DNA of 50,679 bases from assembly GCA_020629755.1 (NCBI GenBank), contig JAHDCS010000011.1:1-50679 (forward strand). Reading direction: 5' to 3'. Source of the stretch: Flavobacteriales bacterium. Lineage in GTDB: Bacteria; Bacteroidota; Bacteroidia; Flavobacteriales_G; JALEGO01. Position numbers and translations under genes: made by a program. This document shows, one piece after another, positions 1-10,600 of the stretch. The first letter of the stretch is position 1. Each line of letters starts with the position of its first letter. The notes below the pieces were generated by a model. That model ran no database searches and was not told where the DNA came from. It was given only the letters and a program-made list of their open reading frames with translations.

Positions 1-2
1 TC

Positions 3-2813
3 AATACAGACACACAAGGGGTAGACCTATTTCAGGTAACAAGTGCTGGTGAGTTATATCTGTCTATTGAAGATGATGGAGATGCGGCTCATATTGTAGA
101 TCTTACAACAATAAATGGTTTTGGCGATACGGAATACAATACCGATTTTAACATAGGCTCAGGTAATTTAAATGTTGTAGATGATTCATCCACCCAAAGC
201 GTATCGCTTCAAGATTTAGCAGATTCATTATCTAATTATGGTTTAACCCAAGGCACTGAATACAATACGGATTATAACATTGGTAATGGCAACCTGAATG
301 TAGTGGATGATTCTTCAACGCAGAGTGTATCGCTTCAAGATTTAGCAGATTCGTTAACCAATTATGGGCTATCAAATTCAGACGATCAAACACTCACCCA
401 ATATGAAATAGAGACAGATAGCATTAGAATAGCTATTGAAAATGGCAACAACAAAGCCATTAGTTTAGCTGATTTACAAGATGCGTTAAATAATTTTTCA
501 AATGATCAAGACAGTATAGTAGGAAATGAGTACAATGAAGATTTCTTTTTAACACAGGATTCACTTATGGTAGAAGATGGGGGAGGTAATATAAGTGTCT
601 CTTTGCAGGATTTGGCAGATTCACTAGCTAATTTTGGCTTAGCAGATGATCAATATATAGGTGCCTCTAGTATACATACTGCTGGAGGTATATTGAAAAT
701 GAACAATCATCAGATTTATTTCGGATCAACAACAACAAATAATGGGCTTGCAGTTCCTTCAGGAAATTTCGGGTCTGTTATGACAGTTGGTGTAGGTAAA
801 GGGAATTGGGCAGGCTATTCAATTAATGGAAGATATAATTTTATGTCAAATAGTAATACTTATGCTGGAATATATAACGATATTGACAACCGTTGGTTAA
901 TACGCTATCAAAGGAATAATAATTTGGCATTTTATGACCCAAATTCTGTAAATGAAATTGCACGTTTTGATGTTGACGGTGATTTCGGTATTGGCACAAA
1001 TAACCCAGGACAAAAGCTTGATGTATCGGGTAATATAAGAGCTAATGGAGAAGTTATCTCAACAGCCTCTAACGCATTTAGAGCCATATCGGGCAACTAT
1101 GGTGTTTTTCACAGAAATGATGGGAGTAATTATTATATACTTTCTTCAGCATCAGGAGACCAATACGGCACATGGAATACAATAAGGCCCTTCAGGATTA
1201 ATATAGCTTCTGGAGATGTGTTTCTGGCTAATGGAGCCATCTCAGCAGACCATTCTTCAGGAAGGTTAGGCATAGGCATAACAACACCTTCGAGAAAACT
1301 TCATGTTGTTGGCAACGCTAGGATTACTGATTTAACCAGTAAATATGTTATCTCTGATGCGAGCGGTAATTTATCATCAACTGATGATATTGATTGGGAT
1401 GATATTATCAATGTTCCAGCAGGGTTGGGTTTAGATGGCTACATTGGAAATGCTTCTACTCACACTGCGGGAGGCAATCTTTTAATGACAGACAACGAGA
1501 TTCAATTCACAGGCTTTGAAACAAACATGACATTTGATAATGGACAAGCCAGGATCTCAACGCATGACGGTCAGGGCAATTGGAATTTAATGACTGGTGT
1601 TGATAATAATAACAACTATGTAGGAGCAGGAACAGGAGCCTTTAGAATTACTATGAATGAGGCTGGTACATTAGGTATGTATTCAACGGGTACTAATGGT
1701 GTAGTAGGAAATCCTGTAACAGATTTAAAGTTAGGGTTTTATCAAAACACCCTTGGTAATGTTGGGATTGGTGTTTCACCAGCTCAAAAATTTCATGTTG
1801 GGGGTACTATTCGTTCAAATGATTTATCAGGAACAAACAATAGAGTGTTATTGGCCAATAGTAATGGAGATATTAATGATTTAGCCTATCCTTCTGATCC
1901 GACTAATATGTTTTTAAGAGGAGATGGAACTTGGCAATCTACTTCTACTATTGCTGGAAGCACAGATAATATCTACACAGCTGATGGAAACATTGGTTCA
2001 GGCAATAGAGTAGTCACAGTTAATGGAGCTGGGCATTTGCAATTCAATTTAACCAATACCGGAGATTTTAAAATTTTTGGCAATAGCTCTTCAAATGTGT
2101 TTCACGCCGGCAATGATGGACGAGTAGGAGTGGGAACGCATGCGCCAGGAGCCATGCTTGAAATCAGAGAAAATAGTACGGCAGCTTCTGGTTTGAAAAT
2201 TGCCAACGTAAACAACAGAGCCCATACATGGTTCGGGAACTCAGGAAATAATTATATCACTGGAGATGCTCAAACAGGTGCAGGGCATACTATTTTTAGG
2301 AGTGATAACGGTTCTGCTTATACTGAACATATGCGTATTACTTCTTCAGGAAATGTAGGTATAGGATTAACAAACCCATCTTATGCACTACATGTAGATG
2401 GACGAATTAGATCAAATGGTATTTTAGAAAGCTCAGATGTCAGATATAAAAAAGACATTAACACGTTAAGTTCAGCGCTAGAAAAGGTGCTTCAAATGAG
2501 AGGGGTGTCTTATACATGGAGAGACCCTAAAAAAGACCAGAATATACAAATTGGTTTAATTGCTCAAGAGATAGAAAAAATTTATCCGGAGCTTGTAAAA
2601 ACAGATAATGAAGGATATAAATCAGTAGAATATTCTCATATTGTTGCGATCTTAATAGAAGCGATTAAAGAACAAGAAGAAACGATTAATGTACAACAAG
2701 AGCAGATTAACACTCTTAAATCGCAATCTTCGTTATTAAAGAATAGCCAAGATGTATTAAAAGCCGAGATTGAAGACATAAAAAGCATGTTAAAGATTTC
2801 TTCTAAAAAGTAA
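3..2813 (+). CDS. Tail-fibre-like repeat protein with C-terminal S74 autoprocessing chaperone (5' end outside window)
   Basis: The reading frame is open from base 3, so the gene begins upstream of the window and a GTG at 303 is probably internal. The N-terminal part carries 42-residue repeats (VDDSSTQSVSLQDLADSL and variants). The middle has at least five copies of a GIG..P...LhV.G.ir motif typical of tail-fibre/collar-like beta-rich stalks. The end (from about 2410) is a Peptidase_S74 intramolecular chaperone: SDVRYKKDI holds the Ser-Lys pair spaced five residues apart (Ser codon 2433-2435, Lys codon 2448-2450), followed by IGLIAQEIEKIYPELV and a coiled coil. In this family the chaperone trimerises the stalk and then cuts itself off before the Ser. 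Such proteins are common in Bacteroidota chromosomes as secreted or surface proteins. No other phage gene is nearby. The substrate or ligand is unknown. Confidence 0.85.
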   Translation, partial: NTDTQGVDLFQVTSAGELYLSIEDDGDAAHIVDLTTINGFGDTEYNTDFNIGSGNLNVVDDSSTQSVSLQDLADSLSNYGLTQGTEYNTDYNIGNGNLNVVDDSSTQSVSLQDLADSLTNYGLSNSDDQTLTQYEIETDSIRIAIENGNNKAISLADLQDALNNFSNDQDSIVGNEYNEDFFLTQDSLMVEDGGGNISVSLQDLADSLANFGLADDQYIGASSIHTAGGILKMNNHQIYFGSTTTNNGLAVPSGNFGSVMTVGVGKGNWAGYSINGRYNFMSNSNTYAGIYNDIDNRWLIRYQRNNNLAFYDPNSVNEIARFDVDGDFGIGTNNPGQKLDVSGNIRANGEVISTASNAFRAISGNYGVFHRNDGSNYYILSSASGDQYGTWNTIRPFRINIASGDVFLANGAISADHSSGRLGIGITTPSRKLHVVGNARITDLTSKYVISDASGNLSSTDDIDWDDIINVPAGLGLDGYIGNASTHTAGGNLLMTDNEIQFTGFETNMTFDNGQARISTHDGQGNWNLMTGVDNNNNYVGAGTGAFRITMNEAGTLGMYSTGTNGVVGNPVTDLKLGFYQNTLGNVGIGVSPAQKFHVGGTIRSNDLSGTNNRVLLANSNGDINDLAYPSDPTNMFLRGDGTWQSTSTIAGSTDNIYTADGNIGSGNRVVTVNGAGHLQFNLTNTGDFKIFGNSSSNVFHAGNDGRVGVGTHAPGAMLEIRENSTAASGLKIANVNNRAHTWFGNSGNNYITGDAQTGAGHTIFRSDNGSAYTEHMRITSSGNVGIGLTNPSYALHVDGRIRSNGILESSDVRYKKDINTLSSALEKVLQMRGVSYTWRDPKKDQNIQIGLIAQEIEKIYPELVKTDNEGYKSVEYSHIVAILIEAIKEQEETINVQQEQINTLKSQSSLLKNSQDVLKAEIEDIKSMLKISSKK
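132..383 (+). repeat. Two tandem 126-bp coding repeats
   Basis: GAATACAAT recurs at 132 and 258, giving a 126-bp (42-codon) period. The encoded unit runs EYNTDxNIGxGNLN, then VDDSSTQSVSLQDLADSL, then NYGL. Degenerate copies follow at about 440-510 (ISLADLQDALNNF) and 590-640 (VSLQDLADSLANFGL). The repeats lie inside the tail-fibre-like CDS and are a likely site of unequal recombination. Confidence 0.8.
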
Positions 2814-2824
2814 AAAATATAAAA

Positions 2825-4489
2825 ATGCATAAAACATTAAAGGTTTTGCTGTTTCTTTTTTTTAGTGGTTTTTCTTTAAACGCTCAGTTAACATTTAACT
2901 GGGTTAACCAAATAGGTTCATCAAACTCAGATTATATTTTTGGTTCACCTCCAAACGAATATACAGACCATGCTTATGGCAATTCAATTGATGACTCAGG
3001 AAATGTATACGTATGTGGTACTTTTACTGATATCACAGACTTTGATCCTTCTGTAGCTACTTATTTATTAGATTCAGACAATGAATTAGCAGCTTTTATT
3101 GTAAAATATGACAGTGTTGGTAATTTTATTTGGGCAAATATGATAGGTAAACCTTGGTATCCTAGAAGGGCATATAATGTTTTTGTAGATCAAAATCAAA
3201 ATGTCTATGTTGTTGGGGGGCAAGGGAATAGTTTTTGTATAGAAAAATTTAATATTGATGGTGTTTCACAATGGGTTAAAGGACCTTCTTTTGGGGCAAT
3301 AACATATGTATATAGCGTTGCTACAAACTCAACAGGTGATGTTTTTATTCAGGGGATTTATCAAGGAGGGAGTTTTGGCTCTTTTGCTCTTCCGGCCACT
3401 TCTAATTGGAAGACGTTCTTAATAAAATTAGATCAGTCTACCGGTAATTTTTTGTTTTTAAAAACCTTAGCTGGTCCAGCTAACAAAGCTTCATATTCTT
3501 ATGATATGAAAATAGATTCTGAGGATAATATTTACATAACAGGGGTGCATTGGGGAGACATTGATTTTGATCCTTCACCTACTGACACATATATTCTTTC
3601 AGATAGAAATCCGTATATTTTAAAATTAGATTCTAATGCTAAATTTATTTGGGTAAAAGAACTTCATGGTTCTGGAAGTCATCATAATTTTGGAAATGCT
3701 TTAGATGTTGATGGAGGGTTTATATATTTAATTGGAGCCTTTAAGAGTACTATGAATTTTAATCCCAACCTTACTCCGGCTGCAAATTTAACAAGCAGTT
3801 CATCAGGAAGTACGCCAAATCCTTTTTTACTTAAATTAGATACTTCAGGTAATTTTATCTGGGTAAAACGTTTAAGCACATTTAGATCTTCACCAAGTAC
3901 TTATACTGGAGGATATTTGACTAGTCGAAAATATAGGGTAACCTCTAAGTGTGGTTTTTCTGATGCAATAGTTGCATACCCTAAAATTGTTGGAGATGAT
4001 CATTCAATTTTGATTAACAGAGTAGATGGAAACGGAAACATTCTATTCACATCAGAGGTTGGAGGCAATGAAGTTGTATCCCCAGAAGCAATCTTTCTAA
4101 AAGACAATAAGCTTGTTCTTGCTGGTTCTTTCAAAGGGGTAGCTGATTTTGATCCAGGACCAGGAATCCAAAACAAAACCTCATTAGGGTATTATGATGG
4201 TTTTGTAGTTAGTTACAATATTAATGTGCCCTATACCTCTTGTTGTAGTGGTAGCCCCGTGGGTCTGATAACATGGACTGGGCTTTCAGATCAAGATTGG
4301 CACAATTGTGCCAATTGGAATCCTAAAGTGATTCCCACAAACCAAAGCAATGTAGTGATTCCTTTTAAACCGAATCAGCCTATTATATACTCTGGGCAAG
4401 GAGATTGTTTAGATATTGACATTCAATCTAACTCTGGCGCTCTTTTAGAAATTAAAACAGGCGCTCTTTTAGAGGTTCACAGCCCTTGA
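2825..4489 (+). CDS. Secreted beta-propeller (SBBP-type repeat) protein
   Basis: The 554-residue protein begins with a signal peptide (MHKTLKVLLFLFFSGFSLNAQ) cut before the mature beta-rich chain. Repeats of the form GN.....D..GN.Y..G.F....DFDPS and ...FI.K.D..GNF.W....G recur along residues 30-440, as in SBBP/beta-propeller repeat proteins of Bacteroidota. The last 75 residues hold a W.G....DWH.C.NW.P...P pattern and an ALLEIKTGALLEV end that usually comes just before a type IX sorting domain, but no such domain follows. It starts 11 bp after the S74 protein, so the two are probably co-transcribed, and it ends 4 bp before a convergent gene. The function is unknown; surface or extracellular is likely. 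Confidence 0.7.
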   Translation: MHKTLKVLLFLFFSGFSLNAQLTFNWVNQIGSSNSDYIFGSPPNEYTDHAYGNSIDDSGNVYVCGTFTDITDFDPSVATYLLDSDNELAAFIVKYDSVGNFIWANMIGKPWYPRRAYNVFVDQNQNVYVVGGQGNSFCIEKFNIDGVSQWVKGPSFGAITYVYSVATNSTGDVFIQGIYQGGSFGSFALPATSNWKTFLIKLDQSTGNFLFLKTLAGPANKASYSYDMKIDSEDNIYITGVHWGDIDFDPSPTDTYILSDRNPYILKLDSNAKFIWVKELHGSGSHHNFGNALDVDGGFIYLIGAFKSTMNFNPNLTPAANLTSSSSGSTPNPFLLKLDTSGNFIWVKRLSTFRSSPSTYTGGYLTSRKYRVTSKCGFSDAIVAYPKIVGDDHSILINRVDGNGNILFTSEVGGNEVVSPEAIFLKDNKLVLAGSFKGVADFDPGPGIQNKTSLGYYDGFVVSYNINVPYTSCCSGSPVGLITWTGLSDQDWHNCANWNPKVIPTNQSNVVIPFKPNQPIIYSGQGDCLDIDIQSNSGALLEIKTGALLEVHSP

Positions 4490-4493
4490 TTTC

Positions 4494-6572
4494 TCACTCT
4501 TGATACAAAATCACATTGCCTGATCGAAGCTCTCCAATGACTCTAAATTCGGTTCGTCTGTTCTCAGCTCGCCCATCCGGATTGTCGGTGCCATCTGAGT
4601 ATGTATTGGGTGCTATAGGTCTTTTTTCGCCATAGCCCATAGCTTTAAGTCTTTTTTTAGAAATCCCTTTTTTAATTAAATATGTTTTTACACTTTCTGC
4701 GCGTTTTTGAGAAAGATTAAGATTGTACTTATTAGATCCCAAATTGTCTGTATGCGAAGAGAGCTCAACAATCATTAAAGGGTTTTCTTCTAATGTTTTA
4801 TAAAGTGTTGAATCGAGTCTTTTTTTTGAATCATCTGTAAGATGATGATCGTCAAATGGGTAATATATGTTTTTGATCACAATAGGGTCTAATGTCATTT
4901 CGGTAAGTCCTATATGTTCTCTAATCTCAGTAGAGGAGTTGCTTGTATTTATATAATGGTGTTTGTTAAAAAAACCGTCTTTTTTTACCAATAACTTATA
5001 GCGTTTATCAGGGTGGATTTTAAATACAATTTCACCTTTGTTAGTGGTTTGAACAGAATCTGAAAGTACAGGAATGTCATTGCCTTTTAATTGGTATAAA
5101 TAGACCTTTTGATTTTTGATTAGATGCTTGTTGCTTTCTAAAGTTTGCATTTTTTTGACTTCATCCTCCATCTCAATAATCCGCTCAACTTCAGAGGCAT
5201 TTGAAAGTGTAGCGGTATAGTCTATACGCAGTTCATCTTCTAATACAAAAAAGAATATATCATCACAGCAATTTTTATTTTTGAGGTATAAGGCTTCATC
5301 TCTATTCGAAACAAACACCCCTTCGCTTTTATCAAATGGAGAAATTGAAAAATACAATTCGTCATACGAAGAGTTTAATGGGTAAGGCATGTGTTCAGGC
5401 AATTCCCAAGAGTGATTTGAAAAAGTGGTTTTAAAAATATCTAATCCCCCCAAACCTTCCCATCCATTAGAGCTAAAGTATAAGGCATTAGATTGATTAT
5501 TGTAAAATGGACTTAGCTCATCGTTTGAGGTATTGATATTTGCACCAAGATTTATAAAATCAGAGATTGAGTCGTTTTGAAAAGAGATATTTGCAGACCA
5601 TATGTCTTTATTGCCCTTGCCTTCTTTTCTCTCAGACACAAAAAACAAAACGTCTTTATCAGCGTCGCTCTTTACACCAGGATGTGTGGAACTTACGTTT
5701 TCTATATTTACCGGAGCTGCTAGTTTCACAGCATCACTCCAGCTATTATTTTCTTTACGTGTGAGGTGAATATGACATATAAATTGCCCTTTATTTTGCT
5801 GACACTTTGTAAAGTAAAAGCGCGTTTGGTCTTTGTTGAAGCACCCGTTTCCTAAATCAAATAGGCTGTCATTAACGGGCATAGGCGAAGGTTTAGAGCC
5901 TTCCCAGTTGTTCCCTACTTTTTCTGCTAGAAAAAAGCTTCTTTTTTTGGGGCTTTTTTGATCTGTGTCGTAATAGTTTATTTTCTCTTCTTGGAATGAG
6001 GCGTAAAGCATTTTTTCTTTACTCATAAAAATAGGAGAAAGCTCCATGTGGGGCTTGTTAATGGTAGAGTTCAGGTGCCGGATATGAATTTTTTCTTCTT
6101 GATGCGTTTTGTGAATATCAAGCGCAACAATACATCCTTTTTTTTCTATATGAGCTTGATTAACTAGATATTCGAGTTGGCCGTCTTGTTGGTAAGCGTC
6201 AATAAACTGAGTAAATAAATCAGCAGATGTTTTATATTTTCCGATTTGTTTTTGCATCAATGCATGATAAAATAGAGCCTCTTTAATAGGCTTTTCACTT
6301 CTGTATGTTTTTTCATACCATTCTGAAGCATTTCGGTAGTCTTTATTTAATCGATAATACTGAGCTAATTGATACGCCGCATCTAAATCTTTAGGTTTTA
6401 CCGCACAATATTTAAACATATAATCTGATGCTGAAAAAAAATCGTTTAGTTCAGCGTACTGCAATGCCATATGTTTTAATTGCGCAGCATTAGTGGCCTC
6501 AATATCTTGAGCGTTTGAGCCTATTGAATAGGCAAAAAAAAGCATAAATATGATGAGCTTACATGCGTACAC
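4494..6572 (-). CDS. OmpA-family protein with TPR and PD40 propeller repeats (type IX secretion/motility accessory, PorE-like layout)
   Basis: The 692-residue protein has a signal peptide (cut near SNAQ, residue 22). TPR-like helices follow at about residues 25-140 (AAQLKHMALQYAELNDF, LAQYYRLNKDYRNASEWYEK). Next come PD40/WD40-like propeller blades (about 165-430, for example LYFSSNGWEGLGGLDIF), a short beta domain, and a C-terminal OmpA peptidoglycan-binding domain (about 560-680, IYYPFDDHHLTDDSKKRLD, SSHTDNLGSNKYN, AENRRTEF). The order TPR, propeller, OmpA matches proteins that anchor type IX outer-membrane parts to the cell wall. The first codons overlap the porP-like gene by 14 bp, so the two are translated together. 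It need not be the core PorE; many genomes have several paralogues tied to individual cargoes. Confidence 0.8.
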   Translation of the reverse strand: MYACKLIIFMLFFAYSIGSNAQDIEATNAAQLKHMALQYAELNDFFSASDYMFKYCAVKPKDLDAAYQLAQYYRLNKDYRNASEWYEKTYRSEKPIKEALFYHALMQKQIGKYKTSADLFTQFIDAYQQDGQLEYLVNQAHIEKKGCIVALDIHKTHQEEKIHIRHLNSTINKPHMELSPIFMSKEKMLYASFQEEKINYYDTDQKSPKKRSFFLAEKVGNNWEGSKPSPMPVNDSLFDLGNGCFNKDQTRFYFTKCQQNKGQFICHIHLTRKENNSWSDAVKLAAPVNIENVSSTHPGVKSDADKDVLFFVSERKEGKGNKDIWSANISFQNDSISDFINLGANINTSNDELSPFYNNQSNALYFSSNGWEGLGGLDIFKTTFSNHSWELPEHMPYPLNSSYDELYFSISPFDKSEGVFVSNRDEALYLKNKNCCDDIFFFVLEDELRIDYTATLSNASEVERIIEMEDEVKKMQTLESNKHLIKNQKVYLYQLKGNDIPVLSDSVQTTNKGEIVFKIHPDKRYKLLVKKDGFFNKHHYINTSNSSTEIREHIGLTEMTLDPIVIKNIYYPFDDHHLTDDSKKRLDSTLYKTLEENPLMIVELSSHTDNLGSNKYNLNLSQKRAESVKTYLIKKGISKKRLKAMGYGEKRPIAPNTYSDGTDNPDGRAENRRTEFRVIGELRSGNVILYQE

Positions 6573-7590
6573 AGTTCGGTGTAATCTTTTTTATATTTTC
6601 AAACAAGTTGGTGTAAATAAGGCTAAACTCAATCCCTCCTCTAGAATTAGTAGCTGATTTTAAAGAAGATAAATTAAGATCATAACTCAGTTGTGCTTCT
6701 ATGTTTTTGTAATTTGCCCCTATGCCCATGGCAAGGGCGTCAAAATTTCTTTGAATGCCTGAGCGAATATGTGAAGACACATAAAGAGACTTTAATTTTT
6801 GATTGTACAATTTACCTAGCTGGGCGCCAAGAGCAAATTGACTGGCTCTTTGATTGTAACTATATAACACAACAGGTTGAATAAAAAAGCGTTCTTTTAA
6901 CTGTTGTTTGTAATAGCCATGAATGGTGAATGTGGTATATGTATACGCATCATTACTAATGAAAGAACGTGCAGAAGGGACTATGTTTTTTGCTGCTAAA
7001 CCAATGGCAAGTTCATTAAGCTCTGAAGTTTTGACATAGCTTAGCCCAGTGTTTAATAAAAAACGAGTGTGCTGAAACCGCGTAATGTTTTCAGAAATTG
7101 GCAGAACGCCATTAAACACTCCAGAAGTTTCGTCCCACTGTTCTGGAAAGGTTAAGTTGTCATCTGAAAGTGTATTCAGGGATATACCAGGAGAAAGCCC
7201 AAATCTGAGGGTTTGATGTGTATTCAATTTAAGGGCATATGAAATACTGGGCGAGATTTCTGTTTGCGTACGCTTTGCGTCTCCAGATTGATCGTACAAT
7301 ACATGTAGGCCAGCACTTAAAGTGTTTTTTTGTCTTAAAAGAGGTCTTGTATAAAATAGAAGATTGGTAATATACGGATTAGAAATAGCAGCCCATTGAC
7401 TTCGATACAGATTACCAATTCTATACAGCCCATTGTAATTTCCTGTCATAGAGGGGTTTATATACGCACCGACTTGCTCAAATTGCGTGATGTTAATCTC
7501 TTGTGCAAACAGTTGATCAACGCCAAAAAAGCCTATCCATAAAAACACAGTGCTAAGGACATTTCTGTGGTATGTTTTTAATTGATTCAA
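6559..7590 (-). CDS. PorP/SprF family type IX secretion outer-membrane protein
   Basis: The 343-residue protein has an N-terminal signal segment (VLSTVFLWIGFFGVDQLFAQ) and then the family opening, NPSMTGNYNGLYRIGNLYRSQW, followed by beta-barrel strands rich in aromatic and glycine residues. The start is TTG at 7590; a stop lies four codons upstream and the next Met is about 45 residues into the protein, past the signal peptide, so a TTG start is the simplest reading. PorP/SprF proteins pair with large type B cargo adhesins and help carry them across or hold them at the outer membrane. Here it overlaps the ompA-like gene and lies divergent from, and next to, a type B CTD adhesin, which is the expected arrangement for a cognate partner. 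Confidence 0.82.
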   Translation of the reverse strand: MNQLKTYHRNVLSTVFLWIGFFGVDQLFAQEINITQFEQVGAYINPSMTGNYNGLYRIGNLYRSQWAAISNPYITNLLFYTRPLLRQKNTLSAGLHVLYDQSGDAKRTQTEISPSISYALKLNTHQTLRFGLSPGISLNTLSDDNLTFPEQWDETSGVFNGVLPISENITRFQHTRFLLNTGLSYVKTSELNELAIGLAAKNIVPSARSFISNDAYTYTTFTIHGYYKQQLKERFFIQPVVLYSYNQRASQFALGAQLGKLYNQKLKSLYVSSHIRSGIQRNFDALAMGIGANYKNIEAQLSYDLNLSSLKSATNSRGGIEFSLIYTNLFENIKKITPNCVRM

Positions 7591-7691
7591 GGTATTACAT
7601 TACAAGGTATAAAAAAAAGGCAAAATTTCAGTGCTTGATCAGTGCTTATAAAAATATAGTAGTACTTTTATATCGTATACCTTTTTTTGGG

Positions 7692-10600
7692 ATGTGGATC
7701 AAAAAACATAGCGAGACTTTTAGGTTAAGGCCATTGGTTTTCTTGTGCGTTTTTATAGGGATTCAATTTCGTGTTTTTGGACAAATTCAAGCAGACTTCA
7801 CCTATTCACAATCAGAAGGGTGTGTACCTTTAATTGGTGTGGAGTTTACAAACACAAGTACAGGGGCGTATTCATCTGCACAATGGATTTTTGAAAAAGG
7901 AGGCATAGGGTCAGACAGCATTACGGTATTAAATTACCCCACTCAAACAGATCCTGTGCATACAAATCCGGTATTTTCATATCCATTTTCTGGAGAATAT
8001 GGAGTTACATTAATTGTGTCAGATGGGGTGGATTCTGATACACTCCAACTAGATAGTATTATTAATGTATATGCACGACCTCAAATTAGCTATGCTATTC
8101 GAGAAGACTCAATGTGTTTTCCGCAAGCCTTAGTGATTGACAACAACTCTTCTTCTGATAATTCTTCACAGATGAGTTTTGTGTGGTCTTTCGGAGATGG
8201 AAATACCAGTATAAATACTGATGTTGAGCATTCCTATTCTGCAGTTGGCGCATATACAGTTTTTTTATCAGCCACAGATTCTTTAGGGTGTCAAAGCGAT
8301 TCACTTGCCAATGTTTGGGTATTTGAAAAACCGGTTATTGATTTCACAAGCAATATCACGGTGAGTTGTGAATTGCCTGCCCAGGTTGATTTTTTAGTGA
8401 ATTCTAGTAATGTATTTTTAAGTGATTTTATTTGGAGTTTCGGTAATGGTGATTCAGCCTTTAGTGCTACGCCAACAGAAAGTTATCAGCAAAACGGGGT
8501 CTATGATGTTGTGCTTATTGCTGCAGCAGAGTCAGGTTGTAGGGATACGGTCGAAAAACTACAGTATATACAGGTAGGTGAAATTAACATTCAAGCGACT
8601 TTAAATAAAGATACCTTTTGTCGTTCTGACGATTTGACTTTTGCAGCGCAAGCCGATGATGCGACTGATTATTTGTGGCAGTTTGATGGGTTTAATACCA
8701 ATGCTCAAAGTGGTAGCTTTACATTGCCAAAGACTTTTTCAGGCTGGAGCACTTATACATTACATGTAACTAGCATTGGGTCTTGTGTAGATTCCATTAT
8801 TGATTCGTTTTATGTTGACCGCATTGTGCCTGATTTTATAGCGGTTACAGATACATTTTTTTGCAATGCACCAGCCGAGATTTTGCTGCAAAACACCTCT
8901 GAAATAACTTCTCCTTACGATAGTGTGCTCTGGCAGGTGGGTTCTCAAAATTTTTCGGACTTAGATTCTTTAGAGTATATTTTACCTAATGCGGGCTATT
9001 ATGATGCTTCTTTGATTGTTTTTTCTTCGGGGGGATGTGTGGCCAGTCGCATAAAAGACAGTTTATTTTTTGTATTTGATGCAGAGCCTAAAATCACATC
9101 TATTTCTCAAAGTGAAGGGTGCAGTCCTATTTTCACAAGTATTTCTTTTGATCCCAGTACAGATGCTTATGGCTCTGATATATCTTTGTACACTTTTGAT
9201 TTGTATGGAGACGGCAGTTTAGAGGGGATCAATTCTAATCCGTTATTGTCTGTTTTAGATACCTTTGGTTTAGTATATGCCTATCTAGACGTTCAGTATA
9301 CGAATGGTTGTGTGAAAAGAGATTCTCTTTCAATTGCAGTGGGAGATAAGCCTAACGCTTTCTTTGAGCCTGTTTTTGACACCATTTGTGCCAATCAGGT
9401 TTTTTCTTTTACTGATCAAAGTACATTCTCGCAAACACCCATTGACACATGGCTTTGGAGTTTTTCTGATGGTTCTTCAGATACAACTCAAAACCCAGCG
9501 GTACAATTTTTAGACACCGGGTATATATCGACCTTGCTAGTGGTTGAGAGTTTTGGGTGTATTGATTCTATACGCATTGATTCTTCGGCATACATCAATG
9601 GCCCTGTATTAGATGTTCTTGTGTTAACGCCAGATTGTGATCGTCCACTTGATCTGGTGGCAAGCTTAGAAGAAAAAGGGGCTACACAGTGGTATTGGGT
9701 GCTTGACAATGAGCAAAACCCTATCGATTCAAATACCACAAATTTTTCATACACCTTTGATTCTTCTGGCGTATATACTGGTCGTGTTATTGCTCAAAAT
9801 AATCTAGTAGGCTGTTCTTATGAACAAGAATTTACCTTTTTAGCATACGATCATCCGGCTACGATCTCTGTTGTTTTAGATACTTTTTGTGCGCAGACCC
9901 CTGTTTTGTTTTCCGTAGACGAGCCAGATACATTGGTCTCCTATTCTTGGGATCTTGGTGATGGCACTCCTTTGCTTGATTCTTCAGCGTTTACTTATAT
10001 GTATGCAAGTCCGGGAGGATATCAAATTCAATTGTTTGTAGATTACCCTAATAGCTGTAAAGATACCCTTTTAAAGACGATTTATATGGGCGAGCTAGAG
10101 GTGCAATTTGATATAGACACTACAGAAGGCTGTGCGCCTTTGTCGGTCACTTTTACCGATCAATCGCAAAGTGAATTCGGAATCGCTTCGTGGCAATGGA
10201 TTACCCAGGGCATATTGCAATCCTTTTCGCAAAATTATACCCACGTCTATACCACACAAGGCGTGCATGCCGTTACCTTAAAAGTAACCGATAGCATCGG
10301 ATGTACACAAAGCATTCAATCTTCTCAGGTCATCAAAAGTTATAAGCCAACCGCTTCTTTTATGGCAGATTCTTTTGCTTGTATAGGTTCCGAATTTACT
10401 TTTACCAACACCTCAAATGAAGCAATTCCCTTTCCAAACGTGTATTTGTGGCATTTTGGCGACGGAAGCCTATCCACCCAAGAAAACCCTACGCATATCT
10501 ATGATTCTTTAGGTGTTTATACCATTACACTGATCAGTACTAATGTCGAGAAGGGATGTTCTGACACCTTAGTAGACTCCTTGTACCTGAAGGTAGAAGA

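Noticed and set aside
3-2813. Prophage tail region
   Set aside because: Only the tail-fibre-like protein has phage-like features; no capsid, terminase, integrase, lysin or other tail gene follows, and S74-tipped proteins are common chromosomal genes in Bacteroidota.
7572-7691. Extra 40 N-terminal residues of the PKD adhesin
   Set aside because: They precede the signal peptide, would overlap the start of the divergent porP-like gene, and lack the usual composition of an export signal.
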